Assembly (NCBI RefSeq): GCF_958295425.1 | Contig: NC_081149.1 | Coordinates: 1,538,501 to 1,602,500, forward strand | DNA length: 64,000 nucleotides | Source of the DNA: Solea solea | Lineage: Eukaryota > Chordata > Actinopteri > Pleuronectiformes > Soleidae | Direction: 5' to 3' | In this document: positions 1 to 14,400 of the stretch, one piece after another | Layout of the letters: each line of letters opens with the position of its first letter | How positions within the stretch are numbered: position 1 is the first letter of the stretch | Position numbers and translations under genes: made by a program | The notes under the pieces: generated by a model | The model's input: only the letters and a program-made list of their open reading frames with translations | The model's database searches: none | What the model was told of the DNA's origin: nothing

Positions 1-120
1 AATTCTGCCGTCGTCCTCCTCCTCTGCATCATCGAACACAGAAGAATCATAAATGGCCTCCGCCTCTCTCCCCATGGCATAGAGAAGCGTGTTCACTTGC
101 ACTTTATTCAGACTGAGTTG
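1..120 (-). pseudogene. gag-like retroelement fragment, cut by the window edge
   Basis: The reverse strand is open from a stop near 121 to the left edge. It encodes a stretch containing KVQVNTLLYAMGREAE followed by an acidic run. The VQ-x-TLLYAMG-x-EAE pattern is typical of the gag-like first open frame of vertebrate LTR-type retroelements, where it lies in the capsid-like helical region. No start codon or nucleic-acid-binding knuckle is visible, and the rest would lie left of the window. I infer a degenerate retroelement copy downstream of bcl2l12. It could instead be a domesticated gag gene, which this fragment cannot decide. Confidence 0.5.
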
Positions 121-426
121 CTACTGCTAACCGAGCATAACGTCCTCACGTATGTCCCGTGGTGACGTCACTGCCGCGACTACAGCAACCTGTAGTTACT
201 TATCACAACATACATAGAGATTTTGAAGTTTTCAATGTGTGTTTGTAACTGAGAAACTTGTGTTTATTATATTGTGTTTGTTGTTGAAGTGAGTTTACAG
301 GTCAAGTGTATTCCCCCAGTCTCCAACTGGTAAATGAAGAGTGAGAATCATACAGTACCCGAGACTGAAATGTGTCTTTTTAGGTTTTTAATACGCGAGC
401 CGGTGGTAAAAGGGTTACATATAAAA

Positions 427-716
427 TAGAGCTGATACAATTATTTCGATGAATCGATTCATTGACAACTATTTTGATAATCGATGAATCGATTTGAAGC
501 TTTTTTCATGATTAAAACAACATTTCCGTAAATGTGAGTATTTTCTTCCTTTCTTTGCTCTGGATAACAAAGAAATCAAGTCAATCATTTTGGTTTGTGG
601 ACAAACATAATCATTTCCAGGTTTGATGAACACCGATTCTGATATTTTATGGACCAAACGATTCATTGATTAATCGAGAAAATAATCGACAGATTAATCT
701 ATTATGAAAATAATCG
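427..716. mobile_element. short non-autonomous DNA transposon (MITE), ATCGAT-rich family, copy 1
   Basis: This stretch is AT-rich, with clusters of ATCGATT/AATCGAT at both ends and a centre reading roughly TTTCTTTGCTCTGGA-AACAAAGAAATCA. The same arrangement recurs at 8125-8310, 26888-27175, 44621-44817 and 61757-62083. The ends are inverted relative to each other, there is no coding capacity, and length is about 200-330 bp. I infer a MITE; the superfamily cannot be named with confidence. Confidence 0.7.
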
Positions 717-1408
717 TAATATATATATTTATGTTTCTACGTATACATAACTTAAGCTCAGTCTCGGTGCGACATTTCACTGTGTGTTAGTGTGTAACAT
801 ATACTGTACATGTGACAAATAAACAATCCTTGAAATAATTACATCATAGACTTTTTAAAAAGATATTTTCAGTAATTTAATACAATTATTGTATAAAATA
901 GTGTGACATTACAAAAGAAGTCAGTGGTAGTTTATCAGCTGAATCCACGTAAACTAATATAAATACAGTACTTTCCATATCCCTGTGTGCAGGGTTACTT
1001 CATAGTTCCTTCCACTTACAGTACATGGCCGTGGTAACGTTCATATTAAAATGAGCACCAGCATTGATCGTTAGGCACGCGCCCTTTGGGGTCTACCGTC
1101 ACCATGGTAATAAAATGTTGGTCTGCACAAGATCTGCATGTTCCAAGTGGACAGGAGTGGATTTCTAACATTTCCACTGTTTTTAGAGAAACTGCTGGAA
1201 AAAGACACCAACGCTCACCGAATACAAGGGAAATAGCAGCTGCTACATGTAGCTGTTTCAGTTATCTCAGCAACTGATTTAGAGAGTAAAATGCCACCAA
1301 ATCTCACAGAGGATTTAATAGCATAAGCTATTTAGCAACATCCAATAGCTTATTCTTCTGATCATGTAAAACAAAACAAAAATAAAAAAAACCAGTAGCT
1401 CTTAGATT

Positions 1409-4400
1409 TCAATCAAACTCTTCCAACTCGACGTTCTCCTGAAAAAGAAAAAAAAAGAAAAGACGTTTGTGTTACACTTCCCTTCTCAGATTCACAACAG
1501 TTATGTACTGACACTGTTCCACGATGGTCCCGCCCCGCCCCGCCCCGCCCCGCCCCGCCTCGCCTCGACATGGTTTTAGGCTACTCAACGTGGGCGGAGT
1601 CATCACTGCACGGCTGCATGAACCGGCAGTGACTTCATTTTACACACACACACACACACACACAGGCACAGAGTGACGAGAGACTTGTAATGCAGTTGTG
1701 TTCAGTGTAACTGATTCGTCTGACAGTCACTGGACTGAAATACAGGGTTTGTGACGCCGGTCGTGCTGAATACACCAGACTCCTCTGTTAAATACTGAGA
1801 TTTTAGACTTTTCCCTGGTAGTTGTTGGCGATGAACCCACGTGTTACGGATTGTTAAGTCTTTTGAACTCATCTTGTTTGTCTGCATTACATCTGAACAG
1901 CGATTGGAATGACTGTATTTGTTTGGGACCATGTTTTCTGATTGTTGGTTGAAAGAAAGCTCCAAACCGGTTTATCCTGCATGGTGCGGCATCCCCACAA
2001 CTGATTTATGGTAGTACGGCAGTGAGTTGTCTCTCAACTCGAAGGATGTGGGTTCAATTCCCAGCTACACGAGTCTACATGCTGATGTGTTGGGTTGCTC
2101 CTGACGACTGTGCCGGCAGCTTGTGAATGCGCTGCATAGATGTGCTGAGTGAATGGGTGTGAATGGCAAAAGTGTAGTGTAAAGCAGGTTTGAGTGAAGA
2201 CTAGAGCGAGATCAAGACTGTGAAGTGCATGTGTTGGTATTTATTATCACTTTCGATTACACCACAATGTGTTTTTCTAATCTGCCTCCATGTTGTATGT
2301 AGTGACAAATAGCACTCTTTCTTTTGTGTGCTTGTGTGAGTGCACGCTGGTTTTTCCCTTTCTTGAAATGGTGACAGCTTTTTATTTGTTCGAGCTCCTT
2401 TTCCTGGTTGTCTGTACTCACTGGAACAGCCTTTCTTCTAGCCATTTGGGACGGAAGCTCCTTGTATGTATAATGATCAGAGGGTTTCCTTCAAATAATA
2501 AAATAAACGGGTGTAAAGTGGCCTGTAAGGTCTAAAAAGAGTATACTTTCCTTCCGTTAGATGTTAGGAAATGTGTTTTAGGGCTCTAGTGACCTAAACA
2601 CACACACACACACACACACACACATGTGCTGCCAAGAAAAAGAACAAGTTGTCACACCTGAGGCACTAGAGACTGCCAAACACAGGCTCACACCCCGAGC
2701 TGAATAAACAGGATATTCTCCACCAACCTCTCAATGATGAGGTACATGTGTGACTTAGGAAAGCTTTATGTTTGAATACTTTACTATCAAACATAAACGT
2801 TTACTATCATATAAACATTGAATAATGGTTGTTTCATAATCACTTACCCATCCTCCATGACCCTTAACCCAGGGTGCAAAGGTCTCCATGTAGCATTCTG
2901 CAAAGCCCTGCATGCGCACAGCTCCAGTGGCCGTCACTATCCGCCGTGATACCTCCATAGTGACAGCCATGCGTTGCAGTGTCGGACTGGCTGATGGTGG
3001 CAATGTGGGGGCCTGAGAAACCTGAGTACTGCTGAAAGTGTCCAGAAGCTGAGTGAACGATGCATAAGAAAGACGAGTGAAGCTGGAGCGCAGGAAAGGA
3101 TCTGACTGGATCTGTAAACAGACAATGACGCCGTCACTCAAGTGCACATATGGGTGAAGAAAGCCTGAAACTTAACTGCATGTTTATCGAGGGGATATGA
3201 AGAGCTGCGTGTTGACACACACACACACACACACACACACACGAATCATACAGAGCAGGTGATCACTTATTCGCTCCCTGTTTCGTGGCTGAAATTCCGA
3301 TGGCTGCTGTGGCCACGCCCTTTTTTCAGTCAATTTGAATCTTGGATGGGTCTAGTACATTTTGACTCAGATGAGTTCGTTCAGTTAGTAAACTTGCAAA
3401 AGGCCAAGATGGACGGCAAATCCAAAATGGACGACTTCCTGTTGAGTCAAGGTCATGGTCCCAATGTGATTTTTTGTCTGTCTTGGGCCAAACCACGGTC
3501 CCACCAAATTTTGTGAAATTCAGCGCAACTAAATTTTGACCTGCTCCATAGGCGTTTGACCTGAGGGGGGCGCTACTGAGTCATTTTGCATTGGTTTTTC
3601 ACATTTCCATTATTTTATCGAATTTTCCGCCAGTTCTGACGTTCAGGCGTCAAACTAGAGATTCAATGTGGAGAAAAATAATCGTTCCTGAAACCTCGCA
3701 CCACTGTGTGAGTGCTCGGGACCTAAATATGCCATGTTCTATTTGTGATCAGGTCTCTGAGGACCTGAACAGGACCTGAACAGGACTTGCATGTCCAGTG
3801 GGTCTGTGTATCGATTCAAATCCGTGTGTTGTTGTTTGTTTATACAGTTGCTTCACAGCTCATTCCCACTCACACTTTCATACAGAGCATCATCTAATGT
3901 GCAGCACATCGACACGCTGCCAGTGCAGCCGTCAGAACCTCAACATGAGGTCCAGTGATGGAAGACAACTTGCTCTTCCTCTGAGCTACAGTAGAAGTTC
4001 AAAGTTCAAAGTTAGAATTGTGAGTTAAATGTAAAGAAATGAATGACGACCTACCTTAGTGTTGATAGAGTCTCCTTCCATACAGAGCACCTGAGCAAGC
4101 TGCTCTATCACTGCCTCTTTGTCACTGACAGCTAAAGGAAACAAGCAACAACCGCACCATCAATGATTGTGAGTCACAAAGTTTGTGTCTTTACTCTTTT
4201 GGACAGTTTATGACAGGAAATGACCGTAAAGACGTGCTCAATGACCGTATTTGTGCTGTTGTACAAATACAAAGACATGGAAGATGGAATAAGAGATAAA
4301 TGATTGACTAAAGGGAAAGTTTGTTTTTGGGGAAGACAGAACATTCTTGTCTGTACTGGCACGCACGGATGAGTAAAAAAATGAAACAATTAAATATCAG

Positions 4401-7400
4401 TTAAAATGAGTGTGAGTGGATCTGTGTTTCTAGGTAAGATTTGTTCCATAGCTGAGAGGCTCTGACGTTAGTGTGCGATATTGATGAAAATCAATATCCT
4501 GATATTTTTGGGGATTTTGCCGATAACGATAATTGGCGATATTGTGCAATCCTCAAAAATGTGTTTGTAAAAGCATGGAAGGCCTGTTGTGCCAGCTCGC
4601 TCTTGTTAATAGTGTGTTAGATGATCAAGATCAAGAAAAACAGGTCTTATTTATTAACTTAAACTTAACGAGAGCATTTTAAACTAATGTAAACAATGCT
4701 CATGAACATGAGAATGTGGATACACATTGAACTGCTGCCAAAGTTTGCTGACTGTGTTTTGTGTCTTTGACGGCGACTGCGTTGGCACGTAGTTTGCAGA
4801 TTGGCGTGTTTCGAGTGCCGTGAGTGTGGTCGAGTGAGCGGGATCCACGTTTAGCTATGAAATCCAACTGTTCACTCATGTTTCACTTCAACCACACATG
4901 CAGCTACGTTAGCTTGTGCACATGCAGCTACGTTAGCTTGTGCACATGCAGCTACGTTAGCTTGTGCACATGCAGCTACGTAAGCTTGTGCACATGCAGC
5001 TACGTAAGCTTGTGCACATGCAGCTACGTTAGCGTTAGCTTGTGCACATGCAGCTACGTAAGCTTGTGCACATGCAGCTACGTAAGCTTGTGCACATGCA
5101 GCTACGTTAGCTTGTGCACATGCAGCTACGTTAGCTTGTGCACATGCAGCTACGTAAGCACATGCAGCTACGTTAGCTTGTGCACATGCAGCTACGTTAG
5201 CTTGTGCACATGCAGCTACGTAAGCTTGTGCACATGCAGCTACGTTAGCTTGTGCACATGCAGTGAATGTGTGGCTGTTTTGATTGGTTCTTGCAAAATG
5301 ATTTGGACACACTGGATATTGTGATTTCACACATCGTTAAAACAACAGTTAAGATACTATCATAGATGATGTAAATATCACACACATGAGCAGGAAGAGA
5401 GAGCAGAGTGTTGAGAAGACTGGATACATATGGATAAGGAATTATCCTCTTTTGTTGAACTCTTGTGTCAGCGCTTTATAAAACCACACATTTCATAAAA
5501 ACACAGGACATTTCATCACATTTGAACACTTGACCTCGAGCATGACCTTTGATGGTCACAGTTTCTGACTCAACTTTTTTTGTATGATAATTGACCCTCA
5601 AAAGAATCACTGATATTCACAAATGAAGCTCTTATGGCGTGTTTCCACCGGCTCTACTCGCCCAGCCACGGCACAGCGTCGCTGAGTAGATTCTAAGCAT
5701 GACGTCGTGCCGGCCATTGATTGGTCAGAGCACCGAACAATGCTGAACCGTAGATCAGTCCTAAATATGTAAGACTACCAGGGAAAAGTCTCAAATCTCC
5801 ATATTTAACAGAGGAGTCTGGTGTATTTATTGTGACCGGCGCCATAAACAAAGTCACCGCAGTTTCACGCAGCCGTGCAGTGATGACTCCGCCCATGTTG
5901 AGTAGGTACTAAACCGTGCTGTGTCATGCCGTGCTGAGGCGAGGCGAGCCGGGACCATCGTGGAAAAGAACCATCAGATTTGAAAAGTTGATGTTACATA
6001 TTAAACTGTTTAAACTGTTTCATGTCAGTTACAGCTGTGATGTAGTTGAAGGTTCCACACACCACACCTGGAGTGCGGTTGCTGAAGTGGAGCAGCAACC
6101 AAAAATAAAATGACTCCTCCCACTCATGGGCCAAAACACTTTGAAGTACAAACTTCACACCAGTTTCTGGGACTCCTGAGCTCAGTGGACTCATTTGTGT
6201 GGTTACCTGGTGAATTGTGGGCCGTGGGCCTCACGTTGTTGACGCTGGTGGACCTCTGGGCAATCTTCTCCAGCTTCTCTGCGACGTCATCATAGAACTC
6301 AGGAGGGTGAGCTGCATGAACGTCACATTTTCCACTGATTACTGTACAAACTTAACGTGCAACAGCAAACAAATCAATGATGAAAGCTTGACATTGAAGT
6401 GCAAGGAGGAGGAGGGGCTTACTAGGACAGCCGATGGTTGGTGATTGGAATTTGATGGGCAACGGTGTTGGCTTTGGAGGATGAGGGTCTTCAGCTTCTT
6501 TCTCCTTTGCTTTCTCCAACTTTAACCTGAACAACTTTGAGAGCTTTTTCCTAAACTTCTTTTGCTTCTGCTTCTTCTGCTGTTTCTTGTCTTTGTCATC
6601 GTCTTCTGAGGTAGAGGAGGGGGAAACGACGACGTCGTCCTGTTGACAAAAGGAGTCTCTGGTCAGGATTAAGGATGTGGATTGTAGAGTATTGACCCAC
6701 ATTAATCCTTTTGATTTCTCTATTACAACAGTGGTATGGAGAGAGACTGGCAGTCCATTTCAATTATATTCATTTAAGATGAGCCGTGGCCAAAAGACGT
6801 TCATTCACAACTTCTACTTGATGCAGCAATAGACAGAGCAAGTAAGGTAAGTAAGGCAAGAACGTCTCAACTCTCTGGATTTACTTAGAAAGAAAGACTG
6901 GTTATTGGGCAGTGATGAAACCAGGATTATCCTCCACTCTTCTCCCCAGGACTCAAAAATAACCTTAAACATATTTATATTATTATATATATTATATATG
7001 GCTACATTTGTGTAGCATCCTGTCACAACAACCTATTGAGATTGATCTGGCACTTCTTGTGTCACTGGATATGATAAATATGGATATACTTTTTAGTTTG
7101 GAGTCTTTGTTTCCCATTAACGTAGCACAGTAAACCCACGTTTGCCTCTTTTAGATTCAGATGTTAGAAGAGAACGAGAGGAGCGCGGCTGCACGGAGCA
7201 CACAACCCCTCACAATAGATGAAAGATTACAAAGGCACACACATATCTAGTGTTAGGACCGAGTATTAGGGCCATATTAATACAGTCGTGATATATTCTA
7301 ACCTGTTGTTTTAGAAGAGAGAGCAAGAACATGCATCTTTTCTGCAGAAAGAACCAGGCGGACTCTGTAACCCCCGAGGAAATGGCTGCTTTTGTGGAGC

Positions 7401-8381
7401 AGCAAATAACTGCAACTGGTCGACTGCAGGTTCATCGGTGGATGCATCAGGGTTTGTGGTTTCTCATATGAATCCATACGTCATAAGCCTTGAGGTCTGT
7501 GCAGCTGTACTGCTGTGCTCGCCAGACCTCGACTCCTTCTGGATCCAGAACCTTAATTATCAGTTGGATTGTTTCTAGAGAAACCACAAACCCTCTGAAT
7601 GACCGCTGATGTGTCCACTGATGACCCTGCACCAGTCGACCAGCCATTTCCTCCAGGTCCGCCTGGTTCTTTCTGCAGAAAAGATGCTGATACTCATGAC
7701 AACGTGATGCTGATGTGCAAAAAGATGAAGTGTCTCCTTGTTTGTGAAAAAGTACAATTCCACCAACAACTCTCCTCTTGTAAAACAACAGCTTTGAATA
7801 TTACAAATGCATTCTTGTAAATGTATGACTTTATTCTCGAAGTCTGTGAATATTTTTAGTTTTTTTATGTGGCCCTGATACTCTGTCGTACATTATTATA
7901 CACATGATGTGAAAGAGTGGCTCTGAACCACACGGCACAGCCATCACTCCTGTGTCAGGTCAGCAGTGAGGCTGTCGTGCTGCAGCTCTGGTTCTTACAT
8001 GTTTTCCATTTTATTAACGACATTAACACTGCACATAACTCACACTGGTCCTGATCTAAAGAGAAGCCATCTCTCCGTCTTACCACAGCTGGGGCTGATG
8101 TTTAGCCCATGAAGCCATTTTCACTTTAGTGGATTTGTATAATCGACTAATCTGTCACTGATTCATATTTCAGTGAAATACGACGTGCTTGAATGTCTTG
8201 TGTTGTCCACAAAACTAAATGATTCCATTTGAATGATTTCTTTGTGACATGGAGCAAAGAAACCTGAAAATGTTCACATGTAAAGAGACGAATAATCCGA
8301 GAACTTGTTTTATTTATTAAAAAACCCCTAAAACTGATTAACCTTCTGTGAATTGTCTCTCCGTAATGTTCATGTCATTAT

Positions 8382-8417
<36 letters not shown>

Positions 8418-11400
8418 GCCAGGATAAGCATGATTTTCTGTTCACCTGTGATGCTGGAGTATTGCATAGTGCACCTTTAAATGTTGTCTAACAACAAACA
8501 GGAAGAATGAATGAAATCATGGTCTCTGTGATGTGACACCTGTACCTTGATGTCCCTCTGCAGTGAGTCTTTGGCGTCTTTGGTGGAGAAGCGTGTGGAG
8601 TTACGACGAGGCAGCTGCTTTATTAAGTCTCTCAATCCCGACTTCTTCTCATCAGCTGAACTGGCATCTTCAGTCGGAGAATGCACACTGTCCTTGGCTT
8701 TTGGCTGTGGCTTGGTACTAGCATGGCAGAGCATCGGAATATGGTGTTAGGTAGTTTGTCACCACATGACGTGTTTACTTGCAGGGCAGGGTGGACTGCT
8801 ATTCTAGACTGTCTCTGATTTCACTAATATGGTTTTAAAACACTACTTTTGGACTCTTTTATGTTGTTTTTTCTGAACAAGTTATGGGACAAATAAGGGC
8901 CAGTTATACTTGCTGCATTCCATAAAACTCCATCACATTACAGTGGCAATTTGTCGCCAGGGTTTTGCACTCATGTGTACATGTATGTTTCCATGGTTAC
9001 CGTCTACTTTGTTGCTCTTTTGACCTAGAAAGTGGTCTGGGTGTTCCATGTGGTCTGGGTCTGTGTGGACCGCCACGGACATTGGTGACATTAAGGTCAC
9101 GTGGATCCTAGCAGACCACTGAATGAATAATATGTAATGAATTACTCTGTACAATTAATAAAATATTCATATTGGGACACATGGCAGAGTAGAGAGTAGC
9201 ACTGTTTATATTCTGATTAAGTAAACCTTTGTTAAACTTAACATTGACTTTGAGTCCTCCAGTCTCGTGTCTTAAAGCTTAACAACATCACATTGTCATC
9301 TGCTTAGTTACTTTTAAAATCATCAGCGACAGACGACAGTGACAGACGACAGCGACAGACGATGGCGACAGACGACAGCCACATACGACAGTGACAGACG
9401 ACAGACGACAGATGACAGCGACAGAAGACAGCGACAGACGACAGACGATGGCGACAGACGACAGCCACATACGACAGTGACAGACGACAGACGATAGACG
9501 ACAGATGACAGCCACATACGACAGTGACAGACGATAGACGACAGTGACAGACGACAGACGATAGACGACAGATGACAGCCACATACGACAGTGACAGACG
9601 ATAGACGACAGATGACAGCGACAGAAGACAGTGACAGACGACAGTGACAGAAGACAGTGACAGACGACAGCGACAGACGACAGTGACAGACGACAGACGA
9701 TGGCGACAGACGACAGCCACATACGACAGTGACAGACGACAGTGACAGACGACAGTGACAGACGACAGCGACAGACGACAGCGACAGACGACAGACGATG
9801 GCGACAGACGACAGCCACATACGACAGTGACAGACGACAGACGATAGACGACAGATGACAGATGACAGCCACATACGACAGTGACAGACGATAGACGACA
9901 GTGACAGACGACAGACGATAGACGACAGATGACAGCCACATACGACAGTGACAGACGATAGACGACAGCCACATACGACAGTGACAGACGACAGTGACAG
10001 ACGACAGTGACAGACGACAGCGACAGACGACAGCGACAGACGACAGACGATGGCGACAGACGACAGCCACATACGACAGTGACAGACGACAGACGATAGA
10101 CGACAGATGACAGCCACAGACGACAGATGACAGCGACAGAAGACAGTGACAGACGACAGTGACAGAAGACAGTGACAGACGACAGTGACAGACGACAGCG
10201 ACAGACGACAGTGACAGACGACAGCGACAGAAGACAGCCACATACGAAAGTGACAGAAGACAGCTACAGACGACAGCGACAGAAGACAGCCACATACGAC
10301 AGTGACAGACGACAGCGACAGAAGACAGCTACAGACGACAGCGACAGAAGACAGCCACATACGACAGTGACAGACGACAGCGACAGAAGACAGCTACAGA
10401 CGACAGCGACAGAAGACAGCCACATATGACAGTGACAGACGACAGCGACAGAAGACAGCCACATACGAAAGTGACAGAAGACAGCTACAGACGACAGCGA
10501 CAGAAGACAGCCACATACGACAGTGACAGACGACAGCGACAGAAGACAGCTACAGACGACAGCGACAGAAGACAGCCACATACGACAGTGACAGACGACA
10601 GCGACAGAAGACAGCCACATACGAAAGTGACAGAAGACAGCTACAGACGACAGCGACAGAAGACAGCTACAGACGACAGTGACAGAAGACAGCCACATAC
10701 GACAGCGACAGAAGACAGCCACATACGAAAGTGACAGACGACAGCGACAGAAGACAGCTACAGACGACAGTGACAGAAGACAGCCACATACGACAGTGAC
10801 AGACGACAGCGACAGAAGACAGCCACATACGAAAGTGACAGAAGACAGCTACAGACGACAGCAAAAGAAGACAGCTACAGACGACAGTGACAGAAGACAG
10901 CCACATACGACAGTGACAGACGACAGCGACAGAAGACAGCCACATACGAAAGTGACAGACGACAGCGACAGAAGACAGCTACAGACGACAGTGACAGAAG
11001 ACAGACGACAGTGACAGACGACAGACGACAGCAACAGAAGACAGCCACAGACGACAGTGACAGACGACAGCGACAGAAGACAGCCACATACGACAGTGAC
11101 AGACGACAGACGACAGCTACAGACGACAGTGACAGACGACAGACGACAGTGACACACGACAGCGACAGAAGACAGCCACATACGACAGTGACAGACGACA
11201 GACGACAGCGACAGAAGACAGCCACAAACGACAGCGACAGACGACAGTGACAGATGACAACGACAGAAGACAGTGACAGACGACAGTGACAGACGACAGC
11301 CGACAGACGACAGCGACAGAAGACAGTGACAGACGACAGCGACAGACGATGGCGACAGACGACAGCCACATACGACAGTGACAGACGACAGACGACAGAT

Positions 11401-14400
11401 GACAGCGACAGAAGACAGCGACAGACGACAGACGATGGCGACAGACGACAGCCACATACGACAGTGACAGACGACAGACGATAGACGACAGATGACAGCC
11501 ACATACGACAGTGACAGACGATAGACGACAGTGACAGACGACAGACGATAGACGACAGATGACAGCCACATACGACAGTGACAGACGATAGACGACAGAT
11601 GACAGCGACAGAAGACAGTGACAGACGACAGTGACAGAAGACAGTGACAGACGACAGCGACAGACGACAGTGACAGACGACAGACGATGGCGACAGACGA
11701 CAGCCACATACGACAGTGACAGACGACAGTGACAGACGACAGTGACAGACGACAGCGACAGACGACAGCGACAGACGACAGACGATGGCGACAGACGACA
11801 GCCACATACGACAGTGACAGACGACAGACGATAGACGACAGATGACAGATGACAGCCACATACGACAGTGACAGACGATAGACGACAGTGACAGACGACA
11901 GACGATAGACGACAGATGACAGCCACATACGACAGTGACAGACGATAGACGACAGCCACATACGACAGTGACAGACGACAGTGACAGACGACAGCGACAG
12001 ACGACAGCGACAGACGACAGACGATGGCGACAGACGACAGCCACATACGACAGTGACAGACGACAGACGATAGACGACAGATGACAGCCACAGACGACAG
12101 ATGACAGCGACAGAAGACAGTGACAGACGACAGTGACAGAAGACAGTGACAGACGACAGTGACAGACGACAGCGACAGACGACAGTGACAGACGACAGCG
12201 TCAGAAGACAGCCACATACGAAAGTGACAGAAGACAGCTACAGACGACAGCGACAGAAGACAGCCACATACGACAGTGACAGACGACAGCGACAGAAGAC
12301 AGCTACAGACGACAGCGACAGAAGACAGCCACATACGACAGTGACAGACGACAGCGACAGAAGACAGCTACAGACGACAGCGACAGAAGACAGCCACATA
12401 TGACAGTGACAGACGACAGCGACAGAAGACAGCCACATACGAAAGTGACAGAAGACAGCTACAGACGACAGCGACAGAAGACAGCCACATACGACAGTGA
12501 CAGACGACAGCGACAGAAGACAGCTACAGACGACAGCGACAGAAGACAGCCACATACGACAGTGACAGACGACAGCGACAGAAGACAGCCACATACGAAA
12601 GTGACAGAAGACAGCTACAGACGACAGCGACAGAAGACAGCTACAGACGACAGTGACAGAAGACAGCCACATACGACAGCGACAGAAGACAGCCACATAC
12701 GAAAGTGACAGACGACAGCGACAGAAGACAGCTACAGACGACAGTGACAGAAGACAGCCACATACGACAGTGACAGACGACAGCGACAGAAGACAGCCAC
12801 ATACGAAAGTGACAGAAGACAGCTACAGACGACAGCAAAAGAAGACAGCTACAGACGACAGTGACAGAAGACAGCCACATACGACAGTGACAGACGACAG
12901 CGACAGAAGACAGCCACATACGAAAGTGACAGACGACAGCGACAGAAGACAGCTACAGACGACAGTGACAGAAGACAGGCGACAGTGACAGACGACAGAC
13001 GACAGCAACAGAAGACAGCCACAGACGACAGTGACAGACGACAGCGACAGAAGACAGCCACATACGACAGTGACAGACGACAGACGACAGCTACAGACGA
13101 CAGTGACAGACGACAGACGACAGTGACACACGACAGCGACAGAAGACAGCCACATACGACAGTGACAGACGACAGACGACAGCGACAGAAGACAGCCACA
13201 AACGACAGCGACAGACGACAGTGACAGATGACAACGACAGAAGACAGTGACAGACGACAGTGACAGACGACAGCCGACAGACGACAGCGACAGAAGACAG
13301 TGACAGACGACAGTGACAGACGACAGCGACAGACGACAGCGACAGAAGACAGCAACAGAAGACAGCCACAGACGACAGTGACAGACGGCAGCCTCAGACG
13401 ACAGTGACAGACGACAGACGACAGCAACAGAAGACAGCCACAGACGACAGCGACAGACGACAGCAACAGAAGACAGCGACAGAAGACAGCGACAGATGAC
13501 AGCGACAGAAGACAGCCTCAGACGACAGTGACAGAGGACAGCCACAGACGACAGTGACAGACGACAGCAACAGAAGACAGCCACAGACGACAGTGACAGA
13601 CAACAGCGACAGACGACAGCCACATACGACAGTGACAGACGACAGCGACAGAAGACAGCTACAGACGACAGCGACAGAAGACAGCCACATACGACAGTGA
13701 CAGACGACAGCGACAGAAGACAGCTACAGACGACAGCGACAGAAGACAGCCACATACGACAGTGACAGACGACAGCGACAGAAGACAGCCACATACGAAA
13801 GTGACAGAAGACAGCTACAGACGACAGCGACAGAAGACAGCTACAGACGACAGTGACAGAAGACAGCCACATACGACAGTGACAGACGACAGCGACAGAA
13901 GACAGCCACATACGAAAGTGACAGACGACAGCGACAGAAGACAGCTACAGACGACAGTGACAGAAGACAGCCACATACGACAGTGACAGACGACAGCGAC
14001 AGAAGACAGCCACATACGAAAGTGACAGAAGACAGCTACAGACGACAGCAAAAGAAGACAGCTACAGACGACAGTGACAGAAGACAGCCACATACGACAG
14101 TGACAGACGACAGCGACAGAAGACAGCCACATACGAAAGTGACAGACGACAGCAAAAGAAGACAGCTACAGACGACAGTGACAGAAGACAGACGACAGTG
14201 ACAGACGACAGACGACAGCGACAGAAGACAGCCACAGACGACAGTGACAGACGACAGCGACAGAAGACAGCCACATACGACAGTGACAGACGACAGACGA
14301 CAGCCACAGACGACAGTGACAGACGACAGACGACAGTGACAGACGACAGCGACAGAAGACAGCCACATACGACAGTGACAGACGACAGACGACAGCGACA

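Noticed and set aside
4824..5330. Overlapping 166- and 152-codon open frames with eight-residue repeats
   Set aside because: They follow from a 24-bp minisatellite in an intron and show no conserved sequence outside the repeat.
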